This document shows, piece after piece, positions 30,022 to 40,405 of a DNA stretch of 64,000 nucleotides. Positions within the stretch are counted from its first letter, which is position 1; each line of letters starts with the position of its first letter. Under the pieces are notes generated by a model. That model was not told the origin of the DNA and searched no databases. It worked only from the letters and a program-made list of their open reading frames with translations. Origin of the DNA: Paraburkholderia megapolitana (GTDB lineage: Bacteria; Pseudomonadota; Gammaproteobacteria; Burkholderiales; Burkholderiaceae). The DNA lies in NCBI RefSeq assembly GCF_007556815.1, contig NZ_CP041743.1:1426001-1490000 (forward strand), read 5' to 3'. Position numbers and translations under genes: made by a program.

Positions 30022-33000
30022 GTCGCGCGGCCACATTGCATTTATAGGAAGTGATGAGATGAGCAGGTACCTCTACCGTATCGTTTTCAATCGCGCGCTG
30101 GGCCTGTTCCAGGAGGTTGCCGACATCGTGCCCACACGCGGCAGCAGGGCGGTCGTCGGTCCCAAGGCCGCTGGCCGCCGCCTCATTGCCACCCTGCGCT
30201 CCGTCTACGTCGCACTCTTCCTGGTAGGGGGCCAGGCCGTCATCACGCCGTTGGCCGGTGCGCAGATCGTTGCTGATCCCCACGCGCCGGGTCATCAACG
30301 CCCGACTGTGCTTGAAGCGGCCAACGGTGTGCCGCTGGTGAACATCCAGACACCAGGCGCAGCGGGTGTCTCGCGCAACACTTATCAGCAATTCGACGTC
30401 GATTCGCAGGGTGCCATCCTCAATAACGCGCGCACCAACATCCAGACCCAACAGGGTGGTTGGGTACAAGGCAACCCCTGGCTTGCCAAAGGCCCAGCCC
30501 GGATCATTCTCAACGAAGTCAACGCCAGCAACCCAAGTCGCCTGAACGGTTTCGTTGAAGTGGCGGGCGAGCGCGCTCAACTGGTCATCGCCAACCCGGC
30601 CGGCATTGCCTGCGATGGCTGCGGCTTTATCAACGCCAACCGGGCGACCCTCACCACTGGCACGCCGATCATCACTGACGGTGCCCTTCAAGGCTATCGC
30701 GTGCACGGCGGGGCGATCCAGATTCAGAGCGAGGGGCTGAACGCCGGCAGCACCGACTACACCGCTCTGATCGCACGGTCCGTCGAGGTCAACGCGGGTC
30801 TATGGGCACAGCAACTGCAGGTGACGACCGGTACCAACGAGGTCGGCGTCGACCCTGACAACGTCCAGCAAAGGCAGGCCAACGGCAATGCACCAGCCTT
30901 CGCCCTCGATGTCGGTGCACTGGGTGGCATGTACGCGCAAAAGATCGTCATGCTGGGCACCGAGCACGGTGTCGGCGTGCGCAACGCAGGTCATCTCGGT
31001 GCCCAGGCCGGCCAACTGGCTGTCACCATCGACGGCCGGCTGGAAAACGCCGGTGCCATGCAGGCCAGCACCGATACTCACTTAGTGGCCACCGGTGGCG
31101 TCGCGAACGCCGGCACGCTCAGTGCCGGGCGCGAGCTTACCGTCAGCACGCCGAACGATATCGACAACAGCAAGGGCACGATCAACGGCCGCCGTCTGGA
31201 GGTCAACGCGCAGTCGCTGGTCAACCGCGGCGGTGCCGTCGAACAAACAGGCACACAGGATCTGGCGTTGCGCACTGCGCACCTCGCTAACCGGGACAGT
31301 GGTCGCATCGGACTTGTGGCCATCGACGCCGGCGTCCAACCGGGCAGCGGTGATCGGTCGGGCAACGGTGGCAACAACGCTGCAGAAAATCCAGCGGGTG
31401 AGGGTGACGGCAACGGTGGTACGGGGATGACCATCGGCTCCAGCGTTGCGCCGCTTGCCTCTGGCACACTCAACATCACGAGCACGTTGAACAACGACGG
31501 CGGGCGCATCCTCGGCGGTGGCGCTATCGACGTGACTGCCGCGGCCGGCCTGGACAACGATGGCGGCCACCTGGGCGTACGCCAGCTCGACGTCAGCGGT
31601 GGCGATCTGGGCAACCGCAAAGGCGAGCTGAAGGTGTCGGGCCACGCCCGCATCCAGACCGGCCAACTGACCAACGATGCAGGCCAGATGCAGCTGGGCG
31701 GAAAGCTGATCCTGAACGCGCACGACTTTTCCAACCGCGCTGGCACCTTCCAGCACAGCGACCTGCAGGACACCCAGTTGCAGATCCAGGGTAGCCTGGA
31801 CAACAGCGGCGGGACCCTGGCCAGCAACGCCAATTGGTTGACCGTGGATGCCGGGCAGATGGTCAACATCAGCGGCCAGCTGATCCACGCCGGCGAGGGC
31901 GGTTTCGCTGTCAACACTGGCGTGTTCAGCGGGGAAGGTGGGGAGATGGTCACCGCTGGCGAGGCTATGCTTCGCATGGGTGCTACCGATCACCGCAAGG
32001 CGACGCTCACTGCGAAACAGGTCGATCTGGTCGCGCAGACCTTCGACAACCGCGGCGGGACCGTGAACGCTGCCGGAAAACTCAGCGTGACCTCGGCGCA
32101 GTCGCTGGACAACCGCAACGGCCGACTCGTCAGTGCTGGCGACATGCGTGTCCGTGCCGACACGCTCGACAACGCTGCCGGCCAGCTGTTTTCCACCGAT
32201 GGCCGGCTCATTGTCGATACCCAAGGCCGTATCGACAACGCAGGCGGCACCCTGCAGGGCAACGGCGATGTCAGTATCGCCAGCGCTGGCCTGGGCAATG
32301 CCGGCGGCATCGTGCAGGGCGCCAACGTCTCGGTCGATACCCGGCACGCTTCGCTGGACAATAACGGCGGCACTCTTGCCAGCACCACGGGAACCCTGGT
32401 GGTAGACAGCAGTACGTTGAACAACAGCAGCGGCCTGTTGCAATCGGCCACCGCGCTGCGCGTGAACACCCACGGCCACGCGCTGGTCAATACCCACTCC
32501 GGCGTCACCGGCGGCATAGTTAGCGGTACTACCTTGACCCTCGACACCGGCGACCTGGACAACCACGCCGGCGTGATTCACGGCCAGGCCGACATCACAG
32601 CGCGCACCGGCATGCTGGACAACACTGCCGGCCGGTTCGGCAGTCGTACCCATATTCACATTGACGCTGCCGCCCTGCGCAATGGGGGCGGCCAGCTGCA
32701 GGCCGGTCATAACCTCATCATCGGTGCCAGTGGTACCGCCAACAACAGCGGCGGGCTCATGGTTGCCGGCGAGGCACTGGCGCTCACTGCCGGCCAGATA
32801 CTCAACCGCGACACCCTCGGTACCCACGCCGGCGAGGCGCTCGGCCTGCACGGCGAAAGCGTCATGCTCAGCGCCCGGCACGTAGACAACACTGCCGGTA
32901 CCGTCGCCGCCGACCGTCACATCGGCATCCACGGCGTTGGTGCGGAAAGCGTGCTGGACAACACAGGCGGTAGCGTTTCCTCCGGTGGCACCCTCGAAGT

Positions 33001-36000
33001 TGCCGCCAACCGCGTGCTCAACCCTGCCGGCACGTTGCTCGCAGGCCAGTCCCTGGCCCTCACTGCCGATCACCTCAGCGGCGATGGTCGCGTGCTCTCG
33101 CACGGCGACCTCACGCTCGCGCTGCAGCAGGACTTCACCCACGACGGTGAGATCACCGCAAACCACTGGGCTGCCATCCACACCGCCGGCCGACTGACCA
33201 ACCGCAGCTTGCTCCAGGCAGGCGATCTCGACGTCCGCGGTACCCACATCGACAACACCGCCACTGGCCAGATCAGTGGCGGACGTACGACTGTCGTTGC
33301 CAGCCACGCGCTGACCAACCGCGGCCTCATCGACGGCAGTCAGACCTACCTCGACGCGAGCGTCCTCGACAACACTGGCACCGGCCGCCTTTACGGCGAC
33401 CACCTGGCCGTTCGTGCTGAAACCGTTGAAAACCGCGACGAGAGCGGCCATGCCGCTGTCATCGCAGCCCGTGAGCGCCTGGACATCGGCGCCAGCGCTA
33501 TCCACAACCGGGAACAGGCATTGATCTTCAGTGCCGGCAGCGGGCCCGACGCCTTGAACATCGGCGGCGACCTCGATGCCAACCATCACGCAGACGGCCG
33601 TGCCGACGAGGTGCTCAACGATAGCGCCACCATCGAATCGCTTGGCGGTCTCACGATCGACACCAACCGCCTTCTCAACCGCAACCTGCACTTCAGCACT
33701 GCCGTCGCCCAGGTCGGCACGCCCACGACGCACCTGTACCTCCAACCCGAGGGCGATCCGAACAGGCACGACGCCAGCGACTACCGCTGGGAAAACTGGA
33801 GCCGTGCCGGCCGCTATCGTCACAAAGAGACCGGCAAGGAAGCACGCAAGTGGACCCAATACCAGGTTACTCGCGCCGAATATGAAAGCCAGGTCGCCAC
33901 CAGCGCGCCGGCACTGGTCCGCGCTGGCGGCGACATCACCCTGCATGGTGACGGGTTCGTCAACGACAAGAGTCAGATCATCGCTGGCGGCGCGCTGCTA
34001 GGCGATCTGGACCACCTGAAGAACGAGGCCGCGGTTGGCGAACACCTGACTCGCGAGAGCGGTACTAGCCAGTTCACCTTCAGTAAGTGGCGCGGAGGCT
34101 TCAAGCGCTACCACGAGCGCAAATGGGACAACAAGATCGCCTACACGCCGGCCGACACCGTGCGGACCATCGACCTCAACGTCGCCAGGGTCGAGTCGCA
34201 TGCGGCCGGCGCAGGCAACGGGGTCGCCATTGACGGGCGCTCGCCCGGCAAGCTCAGCGGCATGGTGGCGGGCAACCAGCGGACCAGCAGCGATGGGGCT
34301 TCACGGCCCATCGTCGAAGTGCCGGCCAACGTAGACAGCAGCTCCGCCTTCGGCTCACAGGCAGCCGCGGCGGTTACGGACGATGCCCTGGCCAGCGGCC
34401 CCGGCGCGGCGGAGAGCAGCATCGTCGATCACGTTGCGGGCAACACGCCCACCCGCATCCGCACCATGCAGGTTGTCACCGACATCCCGGTCAACAGTCT
34501 GTTTCGTGCCAGCCCCGCGGCCCGCAACTACCTCGTCGAAACAGACCCGCGCTTCACTAGCTATCGCCTCTGGCTCAGTTCCGATTACATGCTGACGCTG
34601 CTTGGTTACGACCCGACCAGCGTACACAAGCGCCTCGGCGACGGCTTTTATGAGCAACGGCTGGTCCGCGACCAGATCACCCAGCTCACTGGCCGCCGCT
34701 TCCTCGGCAACTACGCTAGCGACGAGGCGCAGTACCGCGCGCTGCTGGACGCGGGCGCCAGCTACGCTCGGGCCTGGGACCTGCGTCCCGGTGTGGCTCT
34801 GAGCATGGAGCAGATGGCACAGCTCACTAGCGACATCGTCTGGCTGGTGGAGCGCGACGTGACCCTGGCCGACGGAACTGCTAGCCGCGCGCTGGTACCG
34901 CAAGTCTATGTGCGTGTGAAGCCGGGCGACCTCGACGGCAACGGCACACTGATAGCTGCCGATAGTGTCGAGCTCCAGTTCAAGGGCGACCTGATCAACA
35001 CCGGCACCGTGGCGGGTCGCACCGTCGTCAAGCTCACCGGCGACAATCTGCGCAACCTGGGCGGCCGCATCACCGGCGATGCACTCGCACTGAACGCGCG
35101 TACCGATATCGATACGATCGGCGGCACACTCGATGCCGGCAGTGCCATGATCCTCAAGGCCGGTCGCGACCTCAACGTGACCAGCACCACCCGCAGCGAC
35201 GCCCGACAGGCCGGGCTGAGCGACTTTTCGCGCACGAACATGGGCCGCGTGGCGGGGCTCTATGTGACCAACCCAGGCGGGACGCTGGTCGCCATGGCCG
35301 GGCGCGATGCCAACCTGCTGGCCGCCCAGGTCATCAACGCAGGCCAGGACGGCCAGAGCGCCCTCGTGGCCGGCCGCGACCTGAACCTTGGTACGGTCAT
35401 CCTCGCCGAGCAGGAGAACAACGTCCGCAATGCCAGCAACTACCTCAAGCAGGGGTATATGCGGGACATCGGCACCACCGTTCAGACGCAGGGCGACGTG
35501 CGCCTGCAAGCCAGTGGCAACATCAACGCACGTGCGGCCAGTGTCACCAGCGAGCAGGGCGCGCTCACCGCCATGGCCGCGGGTGACGTGAACATCCTGG
35601 TCGGCGAAACCAGCAACAACTGGAGCGAAGGCCGCAAGCACACGTCGCGTGGCCTGCTCGGCGCCACCACTGAAACCACCCGCGACAGCCTGGAAGAAAA
35701 CCGCGCGGTCGCCGGCACCTTCAGCGGCAATACCGTCGCCGTACAGGGTCGTAACGTTACCGTCGCCGGTAGTAACGTTGTCTCCGATGCCGGTACCGCC
35801 ATGGTCGCCAGTAACGATCTGACTATCGGGGCGGCCACCGAAGCCATTAGCGAAAGCCATTTCAAGCGTACGGACAAGAGCGGCCTGCTAAGTGGCGGCG
35901 GGGTCGGCTTCACCATCGGCACGCAGATGCTGAGCAACGATCAGAAAACCACGCAGACGCTCGCCGCCGGCAGCACCGTTGCCAGCGTAGCGGGAAACGT

Positions 36001-36028
36001 CACGCTGGTGGCAGGCAACCAGTATCGC

Positions 36029-36031
36029 TAG
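36029..36031 (+). other. In-frame amber codon splitting the exoprotein
   Basis: TAG in the context TAT CGC TAG GTC GGC. Coding similarity continues in the same frame on both sides, so this is a nonsense substitution rather than a frameshift. A CAG (Gln) to TAG change fits the usual QVGSDV sequence of the family. A sequencing error cannot be excluded. Confidence 0.8.
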
Positions 36032-36043
36032 GTCGGCAGCGAC

Positions 36044-38323
36044 GTGCTCGCGCCTGAGGGCGACGTCAGCGTTCTCGCCAGAAATATCGTCATCGAAGAG
36101 GCGCGGGAATCGCTGCGTGCCGACGAAGAAACCCGCTTCAAGCAAAGCGGACTTTCCGTGAGCCTCTCATCACCTGTTATCGGTTACGTCCAGTCCACGC
36201 GTGATCTGGTGGGTGCGGTCGGTAAAGCCGACGGCGGTCGCATGAAGGCGCTGGGAGCCGCCATGGCAGCACTCAACGCCAAGGATGCCTATGACGCGGC
36301 CAGGGAAGTCGTCGACCCGCCCAAGGACGCGGATGGCAAGCCGACCCAGCCGGGCATCGGCATCAACGTGGCACTCGGCAAAGCGGAAAGTACCAGCCGC
36401 AGCACTACCGCCAGTGACACCGCGCGCGGCTCATCCGTAAGCGCCGGCGGCAACGTTACCCTGATGGCGACCGGTGCCGGCGAGGACAGCAACATCCGCG
36501 TCCGGGGTAGCGAGATCACTGCGGGCCACAACGCCACCTTGAAGGCCGACAATCGCATCGACCTGCTCTCCGCCGAGAATCGGTCCGAACAGCACAGCGC
36601 CCAGCGCAACAGCTCGGGCAGTGTAGGCGTTGGGATTAACTTCGGCGGTGACCAGAATGGCGTGGCTATTACCGCTGCAGTGTCGAGGGGGCGCGGTTCG
36701 TCCGACGGCGAAGACGGCTGGCACACCGACAGCCGCGTACGGGCCGGCAACACCGCCACGCTTGTCAGCGGCGGCGACACGAACCTGCGTGGTGCCCAGG
36801 TCGCCGGCCATACCGTCGTCGCCGATGTGGCGGGTGAACTCAACATCGAGAGCCTGCAGGACACCAGTCGCTATGCCAGCCGGCAATCGAGCGCCGGCGC
36901 CGGCATCAGCGTGTGCGTCCCGCCTATCTGCACTGGCACGCCCGTCAAGGGTAGCGTGAACATCGCCAGATCCAGGGCGAGCAATCGCTACGACAGCGTC
37001 AATGAGCAGGCAGGCATCATCGCCGGTGATGGTGGCTTCGATATCCGCGTGAAGGGTAATACCGATCTCAAGGGCGGCCTGATCGCCAGCAGCCAGGCCG
37101 CCGTCGATGCGCAGCGCAATCGTCTCGTCACCGCCACGTTGACCACCAGCGATCTGGAGAACCGCGCCGAGGCCAGTGCCAGCAGCAGCGGCATTGGCCT
37201 GTCCACCGACATGTTCACGCAGGGCAAGTACGGCCTCGCCAAGGCGGCCATCGGTAACGCGCTCAATAACGGCGGGGCCGGCGATGCATCGGGCGGCGTT
37301 ACCCGCAGTGCTGTCAGTGCGGGCACTGTGCAGATTACCGATGCCGCCAGGCAGCGCGAGTTGACCGGTCTCGATGCAGATGATGTCGTTGCTGCCTTGA
37401 ATCGCGACACGCTGCATGCTCATCAAGCTGCGAGCAGGCTCGATGTGGGTGCGCTGGAAGCGCAGGCGGAGGCGGCGCAAACCATCAAGAACGCGACGGT
37501 GCAGCAGGTGTTTAAGTTTAGCGACGATGCTTATAAGACGATGTTTGTCGATGAACATCCGATGTTCATCGTAGAGAGAGATGAGGACGGAAAAATCGCA
37601 CGCGACGAACACGGTGACGTAAAGCATCACCGACTAACGTCGGAGGAAGCAAAGAACCTGCAACCCGATAGCGCAGGCAACGTGTACGTGGCCATAAACG
37701 GCATCTTTAACGACGAGACGGCGGCAGGCAACTATGCGGCGCAACACCATGGCGATCGCGAAGGTCCGCTGCACTTTCTTCACTTCCCAAGAGCGGGTAA
37801 CGGCCTGTCTGAACTGATGGTGGCGGGCTACCAGAACTTCCTGGAGAACGACTTCTTTGGGCTGACCAATTCCGGACGCGACGCAGACAAACTACAGACG
37901 ATTTACGGCGCGACGGGACTGGTGCTGTACACCCATAGCCGCGCCGCGATGACCCTCGGCAACTCTATGGAGTCGCGACAGCGCAGGGGCGCGGTCGGGT
38001 CTCTGAGCGCTACGCAGATCTACTTCTATGGACCGGCCTACAACGCGCAGAAGGCGGCAGATTTGCTCTATGACTTGAGCGGTGGAGCGCAAGACACTGT
38101 CTATCTGCAAAACCATCGTGACGATTTTGTGGGGTCGTTGATCGGCAGGAATCCTTACACGTACGAAAAACGACCGGAAGGAAGCTACAAAATCAAAGAG
38201 TGGCTCAACATGTTCATGTCGAGCCCGACTGTGCATGGCTGCTATGGCGAGAGCGACAAAGCGTGTCAGAAGGACTATGGACAGCCTGCGACTATGCCTA
38301 TCAAGGCAAAAGGAAGCAAATGA
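36044..38323 (+). CDS. C-terminal part of the exoprotein with a toxin-like alpha/beta-hydrolase domain
   Basis: An open frame of 759 codons from GTG 36044, in the same frame as the upstream part. It has no convincing ribosome binding site, so separate expression is doubtful. The first 470 or so codons finish the haemagglutinin-repeat and pre-toxin part (LTGLDADDVVAALNRDT). The variable C-terminus begins about VFKFSDDAYKTMF (37507). LVLYTHSRAAMTLG looks like a nucleophile elbow with candidate Ser2627 (full-length numbering). Candidate acid and base are Asp2688/2689 in NHRDDFVG and His2726 in PTVHGCYG. This suggests a lipase- or esterase-like toxin. Its stop overlaps the start of the first lipoprotein gene (ATGA). 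Enzyme class is inference. Confidence 0.65.
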   Translation: MLAPEGDVSVLARNIVIEEARESLRADEETRFKQSGLSVSLSSPVIGYVQSTRDLVGAVGKADGGRMKALGAAMAALNAKDAYDAAREVVDPPKDADGKPTQPGIGINVALGKAESTSRSTTASDTARGSSVSAGGNVTLMATGAGEDSNIRVRGSEITAGHNATLKADNRIDLLSAENRSEQHSAQRNSSGSVGVGINFGGDQNGVAITAAVSRGRGSSDGEDGWHTDSRVRAGNTATLVSGGDTNLRGAQVAGHTVVADVAGELNIESLQDTSRYASRQSSAGAGISVCVPPICTGTPVKGSVNIARSRASNRYDSVNEQAGIIAGDGGFDIRVKGNTDLKGGLIASSQAAVDAQRNRLVTATLTTSDLENRAEASASSSGIGLSTDMFTQGKYGLAKAAIGNALNNGGAGDASGGVTRSAVSAGTVQITDAARQRELTGLDADDVVAALNRDTLHAHQAASRLDVGALEAQAEAAQTIKNATVQQVFKFSDDAYKTMFVDEHPMFIVERDEDGKIARDEHGDVKHHRLTSEEAKNLQPDSAGNVYVAINGIFNDETAAGNYAAQHHGDREGPLHFLHFPRAGNGLSELMVAGYQNFLENDFFGLTNSGRDADKLQTIYGATGLVLYTHSRAAMTLGNSMESRQRRGAVGSLSATQIYFYGPAYNAQKAADLLYDLSGGAQDTVYLQNHRDDFVGSLIGRNPYTYEKRPEGSYKIKEWLNMFMSSPTVHGCYGESDKACQKDYGQPATMPIKAKGSK

Positions 38324-38787
38324 GAACAGGACTCCTAGTGACGTTAACAATTTCGTTCGCGACGTCGTCGTGCAACTGGACACCGTTTCAGCCAGTTCCA
38401 CCTGAGGATTTACTCTGGACCAAGGATGGAAAAACCCTCCTTGATGTTAGGAAGGCTGTATTGGAATGCGGGGCTCCCCACCCTTCAGGGGATGGAAACA
38501 GGCCTATGACACCAAACGAGTCAGCCGCGTTCGACAAATGCATGTTAGGAGCCGGCTATACCTACAAGTACGGCAGTTCTCACACGATCTGCACATCACA
38601 GCCGAGCCTAAATCTACCGGAGTGCCGCCCGGACGCGCCGGTGCCGCGCCCAGATATCACCCGTCGACTCAATAGTGGATATTGCGAACGAAAGCGAAGC
38701 TACGCCTTCTGCAAGAAAACCGCCATCCTTCCCGCGGTCTGCGAGACGATGGATTTCAACAACCCGCCGCCCGAGTGTTTGCCCTGA
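38320..38787 (+). CDS. Cys-rich lipoprotein, copy 1; probable cognate immunity protein
   Basis: A 155-residue exported protein with a short hydrophobic N-terminus and a weak lipobox (ATSSC, Cys18). Its mature part has eight more cysteines. The body contains WTPFQPVPPEDLLW and YTYKYG. It ends with the block shared by all five copies: SGYCERKRSYAFCKK, then NPPPECLP. The ATG overlaps the stop of the toxin domain (ATGA), the classic coupling of toxin and immunity genes. No known domain is recognised. Periplasmic or outer-membrane location is predicted from the signal; the immunity role is inferred from position. Confidence 0.75.
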   Translation: MRTGLLVTLTISFATSSCNWTPFQPVPPEDLLWTKDGKTLLDVRKAVLECGAPHPSGDGNRPMTPNESAAFDKCMLGAGYTYKYGSSHTICTSQPSLNLPECRPDAPVPRPDITRRLNSGYCERKRSYAFCKKTAILPAVCETMDFNNPPPECLP

Positions 38788-38810
38788 CGGCGGGCCGTGA
38801 AAACGTGTCC

Positions 38811-39287
38811 ATGAAACGACCACCCTTCCTGATCGTCACGCTGCTCGCAGTGGCAACCACGTCGTGTAGCTGGACACCGTTCCAGCCAGTACCGCCTGAG
38901 GATTTTCTATGGTCGCAGGAAGGGAAGACGCTTCTCGATGTGCGGAAGGCGCTATTGGGATGTGGCCTCCCGAATGTCACCGGAATGGGGCGAGCCATTC
39001 GCGAAATGACCGAAAACCAATTAGCCGCCTTCGACCGCTGCATGCTGGGTGAGGGGTACATATACAAGTACGGCACATCTCGGTTGATCTGCGCCACCCA
39101 GCCGAGCCTCAATTTACCGGAGTGCCGCTCGGACGCTCCGGTGCCGCGTCCAGATAATAGTCGTCGGCTCAATAGTGAATACTGCGAGCGAAAGCGAAGC
39201 TACGCCTTCTGCAAAAAAAACGCCATCAATCCTGCGGCCTGCGAGTCGATGGATTTCGACAACCCGCCGCCCGAGTGTCTGCCTTGA
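38811..39287 (+). CDS. Cys-rich lipoprotein, copy 2
   Basis: A 158-residue paralogue of copy 1 starting 23 bases after it. The signal is MKRPPFLIVTLLAVATTSC with a TTSC-type lipobox. The start at 38811 gives this signal peptide; the longer upstream frame lies inside copy 1. The body keeps WTPFQPVPPEDFLW, LDVRKALLGCGL and YIYKYGTSRLIC. The middle (NVTGMGRAIREMTENQ) differs from copy 1, whereas the C-terminal block is nearly identical. Probably an immunity variant for a related toxin. Confidence 0.72.
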   Translation: MKRPPFLIVTLLAVATTSCSWTPFQPVPPEDFLWSQEGKTLLDVRKALLGCGLPNVTGMGRAIREMTENQLAAFDRCMLGEGYIYKYGTSRLICATQPSLNLPECRSDAPVPRPDNSRRLNSEYCERKRSYAFCKKNAINPAACESMDFDNPPPECLP

Positions 39288-39300
39288 AGCCATGTGATGA

Positions 39301-39343
39301 CGGACGTGAGCGCGCGGCAAGCACAGGCAGAGATACGCAGACC
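39301..39343 (+). pseudogene. Relic of the toxin junction before copy 3
   Basis: The sequence running into copy 3 matches the junction upstream of the intact toxin (37439-37495) over about 50 bases with one indel. Translated pieces are DVSARQAQAE here and DVGALEAQAE in the intact gene, then QTMKNAATQ versus QTIKNATVQ. It is a deletion scar of an earlier toxin module. Confidence 0.6.
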
Positions 39344-39802
39344 ATGAAGAACGCAGCGACTCAACGGCTTCTTATGACAACGAATGCGGGTTGTTCAAGC
39401 AATATATTCCAGCCACCGCCTCCGTCTTTCTTGGCTTGGATCAAGTCGGGAGTAGACAGGCTTGAAATTAAAAAAGCGCTCTTGGAATGTGGCCATGACT
39501 CGCCTTCTGGATTTCGATCAGGGAGGAGCTACGATGATCAAGCGAAGGCATCTCTTTGTATGGAAAAAGCGGGTTATCGCCACATAGATGAACCTGTTGG
39601 ATGGTGTACTAACCACCCGGAATGGAATCTCCCGAGTTGTGCTCCTGACGCCGTCATACCCGGCCCGACCGCGGAGCGTCGACTCAATAGTGAATACTGC
39701 GAGCGAAAGCGAAGTTACGCCTTCTGCAAAAAAAATGCCATCAATCCTGCGGCTTGCGAGACGATGAATTTTAGCGACCCGCCGCCCGAGTGTCTGCCTT
39801 GA
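39344..39802 (+). CDS. Cys-rich lipoprotein, copy 3 (divergent, chimeric N-terminus)
   Basis: A 152-residue paralogue. Its C-terminal 40 residues are almost identical to the other copies, but the front two thirds diverge strongly (SNIFQPPPPSFLAWIKSG, WCTNHPEWNLPSC). The first residues MKNAATQRLL derive from the toxin junction sequence, not from a normal signal. A hydrophobic core is missing and NAGC is only a poor lipobox. Export is therefore doubtful, and this copy may be non-functional. The start at 39344 is the first plausible ATG. Confidence 0.6.
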   Translation: MKNAATQRLLMTTNAGCSSNIFQPPPPSFLAWIKSGVDRLEIKKALLECGHDSPSGFRSGRSYDDQAKASLCMEKAGYRHIDEPVGWCTNHPEWNLPSCAPDAVIPGPTAERRLNSEYCERKRSYAFCKKNAINPAACETMNFSDPPPECLP

Positions 39803-39811
39803 ATTCATGAT

Positions 39812-39928
39812 GAGAACGCGACCACTCAACGGGCGCTTAAGTTTAGCGACGATGCCTATGAAGCGACGTTCATCGTCGAGAGAGATGACGACGGTGAAAT
39901 CGCACGCGACGAACACGGTGACCTCAAA
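39812..39928 (+). pseudogene. Orphan toxin-module fragment before copy 4
   Basis: About 39 codons match the start of the variable toxin region: KFSDDAYEATFIVERDDDGE then IARDEHGDLK. The intact gene has KFSDDAYK, FIVERDEDGK and IARDEHGDVK. The fragment is in frame with copy 4 and joins it directly. It has no start of its own. The rest of the toxin domain is lost. Confidence 0.7.
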
Positions 39929-40396
39929 ATGAATACACGAATCCTGACACCACTGATTGTGACGATGACAACGTCGTCATGCGGTTGGACTCCGTTCCAG
40001 CCGGTTCCGCCGACAGATTTTCTCTGGACGCAGGAGGGAAAGAGCTACCTGGATGTAAAGAAAGCACTGCTGGAATGTGGCCTACCTCACCCTGCGGGTT
40101 CGGGCAATAGACCAATGACACCAAACGAGTCGGCCAGCTACGGACGCTGCATGCTGGGAGCCGGTTACACCTACAAATACGGCACATTTCGGTTGATCTG
40201 CGCTACCCAGCCGAGCCTCAATCTACCGGAGTGCCGCTCGGACGCTCCGGTGCCGCTCCCAGATATCAACCGACGACTCAATAGTGGATATTGCGAGCGA
40301 AAGCGAAGCTACGCCTTCTGCAAAAAAAACGCCATCAATCCTGCGGCCTGCGAGTCGATGGATTTCGACAACCCGCCTCCCGAATGTCTGCCCTGA
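39929..40396 (+). CDS. Cys-rich lipoprotein, copy 4
   Basis: A 155-residue paralogue close to copy 1. The signal is MNTRILTPLIVTMTTSSC with a TSSC-type lipobox. The body has WTPFQPVPPTDFLW, MTPNESASYGRCMLGAGYTY and the conserved C-terminal block. It directly follows a toxin-module fragment in the same frame. That is what displacement of an old toxin/immunity pair by a new one would leave. Immunity role inferred. Confidence 0.72.
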   Translation: MNTRILTPLIVTMTTSSCGWTPFQPVPPTDFLWTQEGKSYLDVKKALLECGLPHPAGSGNRPMTPNESASYGRCMLGAGYTYKYGTFRLICATQPSLNLPECRSDAPVPLPDINRRLNSGYCERKRSYAFCKKNAINPAACESMDFDNPPPECLP

Positions 40397-40405
40397 CTGC
40401 AGGCT

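Larger units (their letters stand above)
30059..38323 (+). pseudogene. Giant FhaB/CdiA-like exoprotein gene, interrupted by one amber codon
   Basis: One continuous frame of 2754 codons except for TAG at 36029-36031 (codon 1991). An ESPR-like N-terminus (MSRYLYRIVFNRALGLFQEV) leads to a signal peptide ending about residue 69. The TPS secretion domain follows (NTYQQFDV, ILNN, VIANPAGIACDGCGFIN). Long FHA repeats run to about residue 1250. Haemagglutinin-repeat regions flank the stop. A pre-toxin segment has no VENN motif. A C-terminal toxin-like domain starts near residue 2480. The stop falls in NQYR*VGSDVLAP, where related proteins have Gln, so a single C-to-T change is likely. It is partnered with the transporter at 28303. 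As written, only a 1990-residue truncated protein is made. Confidence 0.85.

Noticed and set aside
31082..33946. 954-codon minus-strand ORF inside the exoprotein gene
   Set aside because: High-GC codon bias opens the opposite frame; it shows no domain and overlaps a recognisable FHA-repeat gene.
36029..36031. Amber codon as pyrrolysine or programmed readthrough
   Set aside because: No sign of a pyrrolysine system or a downstream stem-loop context; a Gln-to-stop change explains it.
37340..37510. VENN or ELYN junction motif expected in CdiA
   Set aside because: Neither motif was found; the variable region seems to start at a different conserved junction near NATVQQVFKFSDDAY.
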